A stretch of 62,309 nt of DNA, taken from the NCBI GenBank assembly GCA_947303715.1, contig CAMYYY010000011.1:1-62309 (forward strand), given 5' to 3'. The translations under genes were made by a program, and so were the position numbers. Positions 50,156 through 59,015 of this stretch are shown piece after piece. Numbering within the stretch: the first letter of the stretch is position 1; the number at the start of each line of letters is the position of its first letter. This DNA is from an uncultured Bacteroidales bacterium (GTDB lineage Bacteria > Bacteroidota > Bacteroidia > Bacteroidales > Bacteroidaceae). The notes under the pieces are model-generated. The model was not told where the DNA came from. It did not search any database and saw only the letters and a program-made list of their open reading frames with translations.

Positions 50156-50677
50156 CTATTTCTTCTTTGCCTTGCAACTTTTTTTCTCCTTCGCGCTGCC
50201 AAGTTCTTTCACCTTTTCCAGCAGTTCTTCCTCGGCGCCGTCGGTATAGCCCAGATGCTTGTAAGCGATGTTGCCCTTCCCATCCAATATCATCACGTAG
50301 GGAATGGACTGTATGCCCAGGGCACGTGTTAGCTGGCTGTTAGGGTCAAGCAGCACTTGCCATTTCCAGCCGTTGCGATCGGCCAAGGGGCGCACTTTGC
50401 TGGCGTTCTGCCCTTCGTCGATGGAGATGGCAATCAGCCGCACGTCCGCTTCCTCCTGCCAATCATCCCACACTTCGTGGATAGCTGCTAGTTCGCGCAG
50501 GCAGGGATGACACCACGTAGCAAACACATCAATAATGACTGGGCGTCCATCGGCAGTCAGCGTGTCAAGCGCGACGCTATTTCCTCGAATGTCGGTGAGC
50601 GTGATTTTCGGCAGGCGCTGGGCACTCGCCGTGAGTGTCAGCATCGCTGTCATGAGGATGAAAAAACAACGTTTCAT
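50156..50677 (-). CDS. TlpA-like periplasmic thioredoxin
   Basis: 173 residues. Signal peptide (cleavage after ASA, residue 19). TlpA/AhpC-TSA fold with IIDVFATWCHPCLRELAAIH (Cys56, Cys59), SIDEGQNASKVRPL and cis-Pro region IQSIPYVMILDGKGN; Lys-rich end. The start at 50677 gives a clean signal; 50710 is an alternative overlapping the previous gene. Lies 20 bp after the Omp28-like gene. In this operon it is the obvious candidate for reducing the CXXC proteins encoded on either side. Confidence 0.9.
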   Translation of the reverse strand: MKRCFFILMTAMLTLTASAQRLPKITLTDIRGNSVALDTLTADGRPVIIDVFATWCHPCLRELAAIHEVWDDWQEEADVRLIAISIDEGQNASKVRPLADRNGWKWQVLLDPNSQLTRALGIQSIPYVMILDGKGNIAYKHLGYTDGAEEELLEKVKELGSAKEKKSCKAKKK

Positions 50678-50697
50678 GTAGCAACTTGTATTCTTAT

Positions 50698-52512
50698 TTA
50701 ATGTATCCATATTTTCTTTCCTTTTTTTACATACAATCCTGTAGGCGGCGTAATGTCCTCGTCGATTCTCCGTCCCCAAAGGTCGAAGAGTTCTCCGCCC
50801 TCACATGAGAGGGAGGGGGTGGGGCTAATGCCGAGCGTCTTCTGCGTTATGCGCATGCTGCCGGCATTGAGTACGTAGTTTGCCGTCAAATCCACTTTGT
50901 CCATACGGTGGACAAAGGCAATAATGTCGCAGTTCTCCCATCTCCAGCTGTCGTCGATATAGACATAGCCGAAGGTAACGTCGAAGGTACAGTCGTTGCC
51001 AACGGTAATCTCCAGTTCGTCACCCGAAGCGCGTGTGCAGAGGTTTTGACGGATGACGCCATTGTGGCGGAAGGTCTCTTTCAGGTCGCTGGGTGCCGTC
51101 TCGTCGTCAAGCCCCTGCTGCATATAATCGTCGGCCGAGATGCCGTCCTCAATGATATACGTGGAGAGATAGAGGCGAATGTCCTCGTTGACATAGCCCT
51201 TGTTCACGGCTCCATAGACATGGACGTTCATTGTCCCGTCGTCGTTCGGTATAGCCTCAACATTCACCTCTGCCATTGCTGCCACAGATGCGACAGCCCT
51301 GATAGCCTCGCTGTAGGGTGTGGTGTCAGCCACACGGGCAGCATGTACGGGGACATCCTCACCGAAGAAGACGCGGCGGTCATACATAACGGCGGGGTTA
51401 TACGTGTCGGGGCCTCCGAAGAGATAGAGAAGTTCGCGGTCAACGGGCTGGGTGAAGGCATCTTCGGCAAAGCCCGAGTGGTGCGTCACGTAGATAACAT
51501 TACCTCCCTGCTGGCGCCACTCATGGATGGCTCTGTCAAGGAAATAGATCATGAAGGGGCAGTTGACACAGCGTTGGGAGGTGAACTCCTCCACCAGCGG
51601 CACACGGACGAAGGCATCACGCATCACGTAAAGCATGCGTGTATAGTCTGCCGTCGGCGTAGCCTTGTGGCCGTTCACCGCCGTCACCTTCAGCGTCATC
51701 GGGACAGAAGTGCCCTCTTTGCTGCCGCTTGTCAGTTGATAGTCCATTGCCCGTCCATCGAAGGGAGCTATTGCTTCGTCGAAGTCGATGGTGTAGGATG
51801 TTGCCTCGCCTGCACCATCGCCCGAGGTGAAGGTCACCGACGTCAGAGGCTCGGCCATGAGGTTGTGCACATAGAGGGTGCAGGCGAAGGGTGCCGACGG
51901 TTTCACCACCTGCGGATAACCGGAGAAACTCACCGTGGCTGCCCAGGGGAAGCCCTCTTCCTCATCGTCAGTCTCCACGATGGCTTGCACGAGCAGGCAT
52001 CCGCCCTCTCTCACCTCGCTCCACCCCGCTTTGTCGGCATTGGTGTAGAACGGCACAGATGCTGCTGTGTAAACCCCAAACGGATAGGGTGTTCCCTTGG
52101 TTTCATAGACCTGTGCCCCGATGAAAATCTCCTCGTCGCCAATCTCGATAGGTGTGTCGAACAACACTTCGTTCCACCCGGCTTCGAAGTCGACTATTTT
52201 TTTCTCGGGTTCGACTGTCAAACGTCCCTTACGTGCCGTGATGCAACTCCACCCTTTTGCACGCTGGCGATAAGCCTCGCGCAGATAGATGCGCACGCCA
52301 ACGATACGCCCCCCCCTTACCATGGACATCAGCGGGTCGTTGGCCATCGAGAGGCGGATGGCCACCTCCATGTAGTTGTTCTTTCCAGTGCCGTAGCCGC
52401 CAACCAGCGCCGTGTCAGGCTGGGATGGGGCTGAGCCGTAATAGCGCGTACCGCCCTGCGCATCTGCCACGGCGAACAGCATTATCAGCAAAAAGTATTT
52501 CAGTCGTCTCAT
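50698..52512 (-). CDS. Omp28-like surface protein with CXXC motif and sorting tail
   Basis: 604 residues with a signal peptide (cleavage near ADA, residue 18). N-terminal sandwich domains to about 300, then an Omp28/thioredoxin-like part with VPLVEEFTSQRCVNCPFMIY and VTHHSGFAEDAF, and a tail GELFDLWGRRI...GLYVKKGKKIWIH of the same type as in the neighbouring genes. A palindromic repeat inside the tail linker (50798-50826) encodes SPTPSLSCEGG. Second gene in the six-gene operon, 54 bp after the first. Export through type IX secretion is inferred from the tail. Confidence 0.8.
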   Translation of the reverse strand: MRRLKYFLLIMLFAVADAQGGTRYYGSAPSQPDTALVGGYGTGKNNYMEVAIRLSMANDPLMSMVRGGRIVGVRIYLREAYRQRAKGWSCITARKGRLTVEPEKKIVDFEAGWNEVLFDTPIEIGDEEIFIGAQVYETKGTPYPFGVYTAASVPFYTNADKAGWSEVREGGCLLVQAIVETDDEEEGFPWAATVSFSGYPQVVKPSAPFACTLYVHNLMAEPLTSVTFTSGDGAGEATSYTIDFDEAIAPFDGRAMDYQLTSGSKEGTSVPMTLKVTAVNGHKATPTADYTRMLYVMRDAFVRVPLVEEFTSQRCVNCPFMIYFLDRAIHEWRQQGGNVIYVTHHSGFAEDAFTQPVDRELLYLFGGPDTYNPAVMYDRRVFFGEDVPVHAARVADTTPYSEAIRAVASVAAMAEVNVEAIPNDDGTMNVHVYGAVNKGYVNEDIRLYLSTYIIEDGISADDYMQQGLDDETAPSDLKETFRHNGVIRQNLCTRASGDELEITVGNDCTFDVTFGYVYIDDSWRWENCDIIAFVHRMDKVDLTANYVLNAGSMRITQKTLGISPTPSLSCEGGELFDLWGRRIDEDITPPTGLYVKKGKKIWIH

Positions 52513-52566
52513 TTGTGTATTCTTTCCATCTATTGTCAGCCCTGCGGGCTATCAGATAATCGTTGA

Positions 52567-54393
52567 TTATTTCACCATGACTTTCTTCCCGTTTTGGATA
52601 TACAAACCACGCGGGAGGCTGCCGGAGACTTTCACCTGCCTGCCCAGCATGTCAAAGAGTTCCCCACTCTCCTCTGCTGTGAGTGCCCGGACGCCCGAGA
52701 AAACACCGAGCGACATCTCCGCACAGTTCATCACGTTGGCATTGCGGTAGCCATGCTTGGCTATGTCGCGGCTGACGACGGCAACAACGCGCATGTCCTC
52801 CAGTTTCCATTCAGGCTCCACGAAATAATCGAACGCCATACGATAGTCGCCCTCCGTCACATCGAGCGGTGTACCGAACATGGGCGTAAGGCGCAGGCGG
52901 ACCACATTGTTGTGGATGTACTCGCCCTTGCCGAGGTCGCTCTGCTCCTGAGAATCGGTATAAACGTCGTCCTCTAACAGATAGACGGTGACGTTCAGCC
53001 GCTCATCGCCCATCGCCCCTTCGGCAATGTGCCCGCTGACGTTGACGATGCCTTCGGCTGTCTGGGCATCGTAGGTAGCCTCCACATTGGCACTAACGCA
53101 GGTGGGCCGTACCAACGCCTCCTCATAGAGCACGCCGGAAAAGTCGGGCAAAACGATGGACATGAAGGGGATATCGCATCCGAGGGCCGAGTACTGGAAC
53201 TGCGGCGTTCGGTCAATCATCTGCGCAGGCAGGGAGACCTGTGAGCTGTCGCCTCTGGCCAAAGCCAGCATCATCGAGGTCTCCTCGTCGTCGCCCGTCA
53301 TGAACTGGTCATTCAGGTGATGGGCCACGAGTGACACGCGGTCTTTATACTTCGCATAGCCAGGATAGAAATACTTGTCGTAATAAGTGGGCACATAATA
53401 CGTCGACTCACTCTCGAAGAACTCCGCCAAGCTGCGGCGGGTATAGCCGGCAGCCACTTGGGGATCGATGCAGAGCACAGGGCGGGCGACCTTGGACTCC
53501 ATGTTGTTGGCCTTGCCGTTCACCTTCGTGATGCTGACGGTGACGTCGCCGGTGCCGATGCCCTGGATGGGCACGACCACGGTTGCCTGCTTTCCAACCG
53601 CCAGAGCGGACGAGAGGCGTGTGGTCTCGCTGTATTTCTCCTCGCCCATTGAGGTTGTCACCTCGATGGTGCTAATGGTGTTGGTGCCGCGATTCTCCAT
53701 CAGCATGAGCCCTGCCGAGCGGGTGCCCTTCTGCTGCACGGGGTCAATTAACAGCGAGGTGATGGCAGCCTTGTTCTTGTTTGCCTCGGTGTCCACGGTC
53801 AGCACCAGCTGTATGGCCAGCGTGCCTGCGGCGTTCTGGTCCTCCCAGATTTCGTGTCCCTCGGCATCGTAATTATACCCCGCCTCGTCGCGCCACAGGA
53901 ATGCTGCCCCCGGCTGATAGTGGGGATAGAGGGTGGAGAAGGCATACTGGTTTGCCTTCAAGTCGGCATAGTAGCCCACGTAGAAGTCACCCAGCGAGTC
54001 GGTCAGCACGAAGGGCTCGTCAAAGTCGCACTTGTTCCACGAACCGCGATTGTCGTTCTTGATGGTGCAGACGGCCGAGGTAGCGAAGTTCGTCCCAGGG
54101 TCGGCAAGCACGGTACGGGCAAAGAGGGTGGCCTTGCCGGCACTCCCCGGGTCGCCCCAGCCGATGCGCAGGCTTTTCACCGTGGCGCCGATGTAAGACG
54201 CATACATCTCCTTAGTCACACGGATGGCAGCGCCCGCACGCATGTCAGCCGTCACATAGAACCCGTCGTACTGCCAGATGTAGTCATCTGTCACCTTGTA
54301 GCCGAGGTTCACCGTCGTCTGCGACTGCACTGCAGCAGGAAGTAGCGCCAGCAGCGAAAGGATGAGAACGAGATGTCTTATTCCAAGTTTCAT
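52567..54393 (-). CDS. Omp28-like paralogue without the CXXC motif
   Basis: 608 residues, signal peptide (LILSLLALLPAAVQS). Same length and plan as the 50698-52512 product: start domain with TLFARTVLADPGTNF, central region, then RRSLAEFFESESTYYVPTYY where its neighbour has EEFTSQRCVNCP, so both cysteines are missing. Tail GELFDMLGRQVKVSGSLPRG, LYIQNGKKVMVK. First gene of the operon with a full promoter 25 bp upstream. A structural or binding copy that lost redox function is plausible. Confidence 0.8.
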   Translation of the reverse strand: MKLGIRHLVLILSLLALLPAAVQSQTTVNLGYKVTDDYIWQYDGFYVTADMRAGAAIRVTKEMYASYIGATVKSLRIGWGDPGSAGKATLFARTVLADPGTNFATSAVCTIKNDNRGSWNKCDFDEPFVLTDSLGDFYVGYYADLKANQYAFSTLYPHYQPGAAFLWRDEAGYNYDAEGHEIWEDQNAAGTLAIQLVLTVDTEANKNKAAITSLLIDPVQQKGTRSAGLMLMENRGTNTISTIEVTTSMGEEKYSETTRLSSALAVGKQATVVVPIQGIGTGDVTVSITKVNGKANNMESKVARPVLCIDPQVAAGYTRRSLAEFFESESTYYVPTYYDKYFYPGYAKYKDRVSLVAHHLNDQFMTGDDEETSMMLALARGDSSQVSLPAQMIDRTPQFQYSALGCDIPFMSIVLPDFSGVLYEEALVRPTCVSANVEATYDAQTAEGIVNVSGHIAEGAMGDERLNVTVYLLEDDVYTDSQEQSDLGKGEYIHNNVVRLRLTPMFGTPLDVTEGDYRMAFDYFVEPEWKLEDMRVVAVVSRDIAKHGYRNANVMNCAEMSLGVFSGVRALTAEESGELFDMLGRQVKVSGSLPRGLYIQNGKKVMVK

Positions 54394-54417
54394 ATTCCGT
54401 ATTTATTAAATTCTTTG

Positions 54418-54449
54418 CAAAGATACGAGATATCGGACAGAAATGCAAA
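54418..54449 (-). promoter_or_regulatory. Promoter of the Omp28/TlpA operon
   Basis: Minus-strand TTTG (54446-54449), 20 bp, TATCTTTG (54418-54425). Six genes follow in the same direction down to 46914. Confidence 0.8.
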
Positions 54450-54556
54450 TAAAAAGCGTTAAAAAACTCATCGTCCGACATAATCATCCGCAAGAATTCC
54501 CCTTGAAGGTTGGGACGATGGATACAGAATCCATGCCGACCATAGGGCGCAGCTGT

Positions 54557-54640
54557 TCCAATGGGCTGCGTTCCCAGTCCATTGGGCTGGAATTTTATTC
54601 CATTGGGCTGGCATATTATTCCACTGGGCTGCAAAAGAGC
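54557..54640. repeat. 21-bp repeat array (GGAATAAAA family), site D
   Basis: Four units at 54557, 54578, 54599 and 54620; on minus the unit reads ATAAAATTCCAGCCCAATGGA. No gene lies from 54394 to 54911; the rest of the gap shows no clear feature besides promoters. Confidence 0.8.
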
Positions 54641-54882
54641 AATATTGGAGACAGGAGGTCTTGCGCTGAGAAATAGTACAGAACGCAACGAGAACACCTC
54701 ATGGGGCGAAGTGGAAAAAACGGCAACCGGCATGTTGTATCTTTGTAACGCAAATCCCCCAATAGCCCCCCTCCTGTGAACATAGGAATAGGTATGTTTT
54801 TGCTGACAATCTTTTTTTCCGCTTTTCGTAGGTTTTTCATTCATTTTTATCAGTTTTTTCTGTGGTTTTCGAGTTTTTTTCT

Positions 54883-54890
54883 TACCTTTG
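54883..54890 (+). promoter_or_regulatory. -7 box before the DPP4-type gene
   Basis: TACCTTTG, 22 bp before the start codon; no convincing -33 box. Confidence 0.55.
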
Positions 54891-54911
54891 CCGGAAATAA
54901 TAATGATAATT

Positions 54912-57089
54912 ATGAAGCAGATTCTACTATTCGCCCTTGGGCTGGCGACAGCCCTATCCACCACGGCGCAGGACGGGAAGCGCGCCATCACCCTCGACGA
55001 AGCCATGAACAGCTGGCAGCTTGTCCGCCCGCGCTATCCGCAGGGAGGCTGGCAGACCGACAGCCGCGGCGCCGACATGCCCTACGACGCTGCCCGTGCC
55101 GACGACGACGGGGGCACCTTCAAGCCCGACAAGGACGAAGCCGCCTACACCCTCGAGTTCACCAACCGTCAGCGCGTATGGCGCTATGCCACACGGGGCG
55201 ACTACTGGCTCGTCAACACCGCTACGGGCAAGAAGCGCCAGCTGGGAGCCTCGCTGCCCAAGGCCAGCCTGATGTTCGCCAAGATTTCGCCCGACGGCAA
55301 GCAGGTGGCCTACGTCTCGAAAAACAACATCTACTTAGAGCCTTGCACCATGGACGCCACCGCCCCCATCCCCCTGACTACCGACGGCAGCGAGACAATC
55401 GTCAACGGCACCTTCGACTGGGTGTATGAGGAGGAGTTCGACTGCCGCGACGGATTCCGCTGGAGCAACGACAGCCGCTTCATCGCCTTCTGGCAGAGCG
55501 ACACCGAGGGCACAGGGTGGTTCGACATCATCAACAACGTGGACAGCATCTACCCCGCCGTCAACCGTTTCCCCTATCCCAAGGCCGGCACGACCAACTC
55601 AGCCGTCCGCATCGGCGTGATTGATGTGAACAACCGGGCAAGCGGGCAAGCGGACAAGTCCATCCGTTGGCTCCCCATCCCGGGCGACCAGCGCGAGAAC
55701 TACCTGCCCCGCATGGAGTTCATCCCCGGCACCAACACGCTGATGATTCAGCAGATGAACCGTGCACAGAACAGGAACGACGTCTGGACGACCTCAGCCG
55801 ACGTGGAGGCTCCTCTCACCCTGCTCTGCACCGACACCGACGAGGCCTGGGTGGAGACGAACGACAACATCCACTGGCTGAAGGGCAACAAATACTTCAT
55901 CTTCACCTCCGAGCGCGACGGCTGGCGCCATCTCTACCGCGTCAGCGCCGACGGCAAGAAGTGGACGTGCATCACCGAGGGCAACTACGACGTCATCAGC
56001 GAAGTGGCCTACGACGAACAGCGCGGCTACATCTACTTCACCGCTGCACCCGACGATGCCACCAACCGCTACCTCTTCCGCACACAGGTCATGGGCAAGG
56101 GCAAGGTGGAGAACATCACCGCCCAATGCCACGACGGCAAGCCCGAGGCGGGGCAGTACAGCTATAACTTCTCGCCCAACTACGACTATGCCGTCGAGAG
56201 CTACTCGTCTGCCCTCCGCGTGCCCCGCTACACGTTGGTGAAAAGCGACAAGCGTGGACGCTGGACAGCCGACCACGTGCTGGAAGAGAACGCGGAGGCT
56301 CAGCAGGCGTGGGAAAACCTCGCCATCGGACACAAGGAGTTCGTGAAGTGCCAGGGCGGCGACCGTGAGCTCGACGCCTGGATCATCAAGCCATACGACT
56401 TTGATCCTAAGAAAAAATATCCCGTCATCGACTTCGTCTATGGCGAGCCGGCATCGGCCACCGTGCAGAACGACCGCGGTAGCCTCTTCTGGTACTATCT
56501 GGCCAATCAGGGCTACATCATCGTCAGCGTGGAGAACCGCGGCGCCGCTGCCCCCCGCGGCAGGGAATGGCGCAAGTGCATCTACGGCGAGGTGGGCGTG
56601 GCTGCCAGCGAGGATCAGGCACGCGGCGTCATCAGCCTCTGCCGCCAGTTTGAGTGGATGGATTCCACCCGCATCGGCGTCACCGGCTGGAGCGGAGGCG
56701 GCTCGCAGACGCTCAACTGCTTGTTCCGCTACCCCGAGGTTTTCAAAACGGGTGTGGCCGTGGCCTTCGTGTCCGACCAGCGCCTCTACGACACCATCTA
56801 TCAGGAGCGCTACATGAATACCCCGCAGGCCAACCCCGACGGCTACTTCCGCGGCAGCCCCATCAACTATGCCGAGGGACTCAAGGGCAGCCTGCTGCTG
56901 CTGCACGGCACGGGCGACGACAACGTCCACTATCAGAACTGCGAGATGCTCGCCAACCGCCTCATCAGCCTCGGCAAGCGCTTCTACCAGGTGAGCTACC
57001 CCATGCGCACCCACGGCATCAGCGAGGGACGCGGCACCAGCAAGCACCTCCGCGAAACCCTCATCGACTTCTTCCAGAAAAATCTGTAA
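54912..57089 (+). CDS. Dipeptidyl peptidase IV type S9 peptidase
   Basis: Removes dipeptides, normally after Pro or Ala, in the periplasm. 725 residues with a signal peptide (cleavage near TAQ, residue 20), an N-terminal DPPIV beta-propeller (VSKNNIYLEPCTMDATAPIP, DWVYEEEFDCRDGFRWSNDS) and the C-terminal alpha/beta hydrolase with Ser594 (GWSGGGSQ), Asp669 (GTGDDNVHY) and His701 (MRTHGISEG). The double Glu of DPP4 (EEEF) is present. Around residue 246 the segment RASGQADKSIRW comes from an octanucleotide tract (55631-55662) inserted in a propeller loop. The ATG at 54912 is chosen for the signal peptide. Confidence 0.93.
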   Translation: MKQILLFALGLATALSTTAQDGKRAITLDEAMNSWQLVRPRYPQGGWQTDSRGADMPYDAARADDDGGTFKPDKDEAAYTLEFTNRQRVWRYATRGDYWLVNTATGKKRQLGASLPKASLMFAKISPDGKQVAYVSKNNIYLEPCTMDATAPIPLTTDGSETIVNGTFDWVYEEEFDCRDGFRWSNDSRFIAFWQSDTEGTGWFDIINNVDSIYPAVNRFPYPKAGTTNSAVRIGVIDVNNRASGQADKSIRWLPIPGDQRENYLPRMEFIPGTNTLMIQQMNRAQNRNDVWTTSADVEAPLTLLCTDTDEAWVETNDNIHWLKGNKYFIFTSERDGWRHLYRVSADGKKWTCITEGNYDVISEVAYDEQRGYIYFTAAPDDATNRYLFRTQVMGKGKVENITAQCHDGKPEAGQYSYNFSPNYDYAVESYSSALRVPRYTLVKSDKRGRWTADHVLEENAEAQQAWENLAIGHKEFVKCQGGDRELDAWIIKPYDFDPKKKYPVIDFVYGEPASATVQNDRGSLFWYYLANQGYIIVSVENRGAAAPRGREWRKCIYGEVGVAASEDQARGVISLCRQFEWMDSTRIGVTGWSGGGSQTLNCLFRYPEVFKTGVAVAFVSDQRLYDTIYQERYMNTPQANPDGYFRGSPINYAEGLKGSLLLLHGTGDDNVHYQNCEMLANRLISLGKRFYQVSYPMRTHGISEGRGTSKHLRETLIDFFQKNL

Positions 57090-57103
57090 CCAAGGAAACA
57101 GGA

Positions 57104-57143
57104 CTTCCTAGTTTTTCTAGTCTTTCTAGTCTTCCTAGTAAAA
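57104..57143. repeat. TTTCTAGTC nonamer tract
   Basis: About four 9-bp units (CCTAGTTTTT, CTAGTCTTT, CTAGTCTTC, CTAGTAAAA) between the peptidase stop and the fucosidase start. Confidence 0.6.
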
Positions 57144-57152
57144 AAACCTCCA

Positions 57153-58538
57153 ATGAAAAAGCTCCTTTTCATCCCCTTTTTACTACTCGCCCTCGCCTCT
57201 TCTGCCCAAAGCTACATCCACGAGCAGAGCACTGGCTACGAGTGGCCCGACGACCCCGCCGTCGTCAGCCATCTGAAGGCATGGCAGGACCTCAAGTTCG
57301 GCATCATCCTCCACTGGGGCGTATATTCTGTCCCCGGCATCTGCGAGTCGTGGACCATCACCAGCGAGGACTGGATAACCCCCGACACCACCCGCACCTA
57401 CGAGGAATACAAGCAATGGTACTGGGGCTTGAGCCGCGACTTCAACCCCACCCGCTTCGACCCCGCACAATGGGCACGCGTGGCCCGCGAGGCAGGGATG
57501 AAATACGTCGTCTTCACCACCAAGCATCACGACGGCTTCTGCCTCTTCGACTCCCACCAGACGGACTACACCGTGGCCCACAGCGGCTTTGCCGGAGACC
57601 CCCGTGTGGATGTGGCACGCTACGTCTTCGATGCCTTCCGGGCCGAGGGGATGATGACGGGGTGTTACTTCTCGAAGCCCGACTGGCACAGCCCCTACTA
57701 CTGGTGGCCTGCACGAGCCACGTACAACCGCCTCCACAACTACCCCATCAGCCAATACCCCGAACGCTGGCAGCGCTACCGCAGCTTCGTCTATAACCAG
57801 GTGGAGGAACTGATGACGGGCTACGGCCCCATCGATATCCTCTGGCTCGACGGCGGCTGGTGTACCCCACCCCGCGAGGATATCGGCCTCGACAGCATTG
57901 TCGATATGGCACGCAGTCACCAGCCCGGCCTCATCGTCGTGGAACGTGCCTGCCCCGGCAAACATGAGAATTATCAGACACCCGAGCAGAAGATTCCCGA
58001 CGGACAAATCAATACGCCGTGGGAGAGCTGCATCACCCTCACCTACGACTGGGGCTGGACGAATCACCCCGTCTTCAAATCACCCGCCACGGTGATTGCC
58101 ATGCTTGCTGAAATCGTTGCCAAAGGTGGCAGCCTGCTGCTTGGCGTCGGCCCCACCCCCGAAGGACTGATTGAGGATGGCGCCGTGGAACGCCTCCAAC
58201 AAATAGGGCATTGGCTCAACCGCAACGGCGATGCCATCTACGGCACCGTCACCACCCCCATCTACCGCAATGCCGAGGGCAATGTCTGGTTTACCGCCGC
58301 CAAGGGTAATCCACAGGCGCTCAATGCCATCATCGTTCGTTCCAATGAGAACACGTCGCTGCCCGAATATGTGGAATGGGAGGGCAACACCCCACGCCGC
58401 AAAGCAAAGCTGCGCCTCGTCGACAGCGGCAAATCGCTTCGCTACGAAGTGACTTCCGAAGGCCGCACACGTGTCTTCATCCCAGCCAACCTCCGCACTG
58501 CCGATGCCCTCGCACTGAAATTGAAGATTGAAAATTGA
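57153..58538 (+). CDS. Secreted GH29 alpha-L-fucosidase
   Basis: 461 residues with a signal peptide (cleavage near SAQ, residue 19). GH29 motifs: KFGIILHWGVYSVPG, YVVFTTKHHDGFCLFDS (HHDGF 125-129) and the nucleophile Asp233 in DILWLDGGW. C-terminal beta-sandwich. Removes fucose from plant or mucin glycans. It follows the DPP4-type gene by 63 bp and may share its transcript. The 3' end KLKIEN is encoded by an ATTGAAA heptamer tract that continues past the stop. Confidence 0.93.
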   Translation: MKKLLFIPFLLLALASSAQSYIHEQSTGYEWPDDPAVVSHLKAWQDLKFGIILHWGVYSVPGICESWTITSEDWITPDTTRTYEEYKQWYWGLSRDFNPTRFDPAQWARVAREAGMKYVVFTTKHHDGFCLFDSHQTDYTVAHSGFAGDPRVDVARYVFDAFRAEGMMTGCYFSKPDWHSPYYWWPARATYNRLHNYPISQYPERWQRYRSFVYNQVEELMTGYGPIDILWLDGGWCTPPREDIGLDSIVDMARSHQPGLIVVERACPGKHENYQTPEQKIPDGQINTPWESCITLTYDWGWTNHPVFKSPATVIAMLAEIVAKGGSLLLGVGPTPEGLIEDGAVERLQQIGHWLNRNGDAIYGTVTTPIYRNAEGNVWFTAAKGNPQALNAIIVRSNENTSLPEYVEWEGNTPRRKAKLRLVDSGKSLRYEVTSEGRTRVFIPANLRTADALALKLKIEN

Positions 58539-58553
58539 AAATTGAGAAAAAAT

Positions 58554-58895
58554 ATGGCAACAATTAACGTCTACCAACAGTATTTCGAAGCCCGCTGCAC
58601 AGCCAATGGTGTCGAGCGCCACGCTGCAGCTGTATTCCTGATTTCCGACTCCGACTGCGGCAACATCCGCTACGAGGCTGCCGTATCCTTCTTCCCCCAC
58701 AACGCCCCCGATGACTATGCGCTCTCCTACGATGCCTACTACAGCCGCGTGCTCTACGAAGCTCAGGGACGCCGCTCCCGCAAACGCGAAGAAGCTCTCC
58801 TCCAAACCCTGAGGGACGACATCGATGCCCTTGCAACCGAAGCTTCTGCTGAAGTCTTTTGGGACAAGCCCCTCATCGAAGCCCGCAGGGGATGA
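58554..58895 (+). CDS. Small conserved protein of unknown function
   Basis: 113 residues, no signal peptide: MATINVYQQYFEARCTANGV, then an alpha/beta pattern with VFLISDSDCGNIRYEAAVSF and a C-terminal helix EEALLQTLRDDIDALATEAS. Not recognised beyond being of Bacteroidales type. It lies 15 bp after the fucosidase and is followed by a heptamer tract and strong terminator, so it ends the transcript. Confidence 0.7.
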   Translation: MATINVYQQYFEARCTANGVERHAAAVFLISDSDCGNIRYEAAVSFFPHNAPDDYALSYDAYYSRVLYEAQGRRSRKREEALLQTLRDDIDALATEASAEVFWDKPLIEARRG

Positions 58896-58897
58896 AG

Positions 58898-58932
58898 GGT
58901 TAGTGGTTAGTGGTTAAAGGTTAAGGGTTAAA
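58898..58932. repeat. Heptamer tract GGTTAAA/GGTTAGT
   Basis: Five 7-bp units directly after the small gene's stop (58895). Confidence 0.75.
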
Positions 58933-58964
58933 GAGAAAAGAAAAAAATAAGAAAAGATAAAAAG

Positions 58965-58999
58965 AAAAGGGAGGCGCGGAATCGCGTCTCCCTTTTTTT
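58965..58999. terminator. Bidirectional intrinsic terminator
   Basis: 14-bp stem AAAAGGGAGGCGCG (58965-58978) with CGCGTCTCCCTTTT (58983-58996), loop GAAT, T tract on plus and CTTTTC-rich on minus. Serves the convergent genes on both sides. Confidence 0.9.
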
Positions 59000-59015
59000 A
59001 GAACCTGTGGTTATC

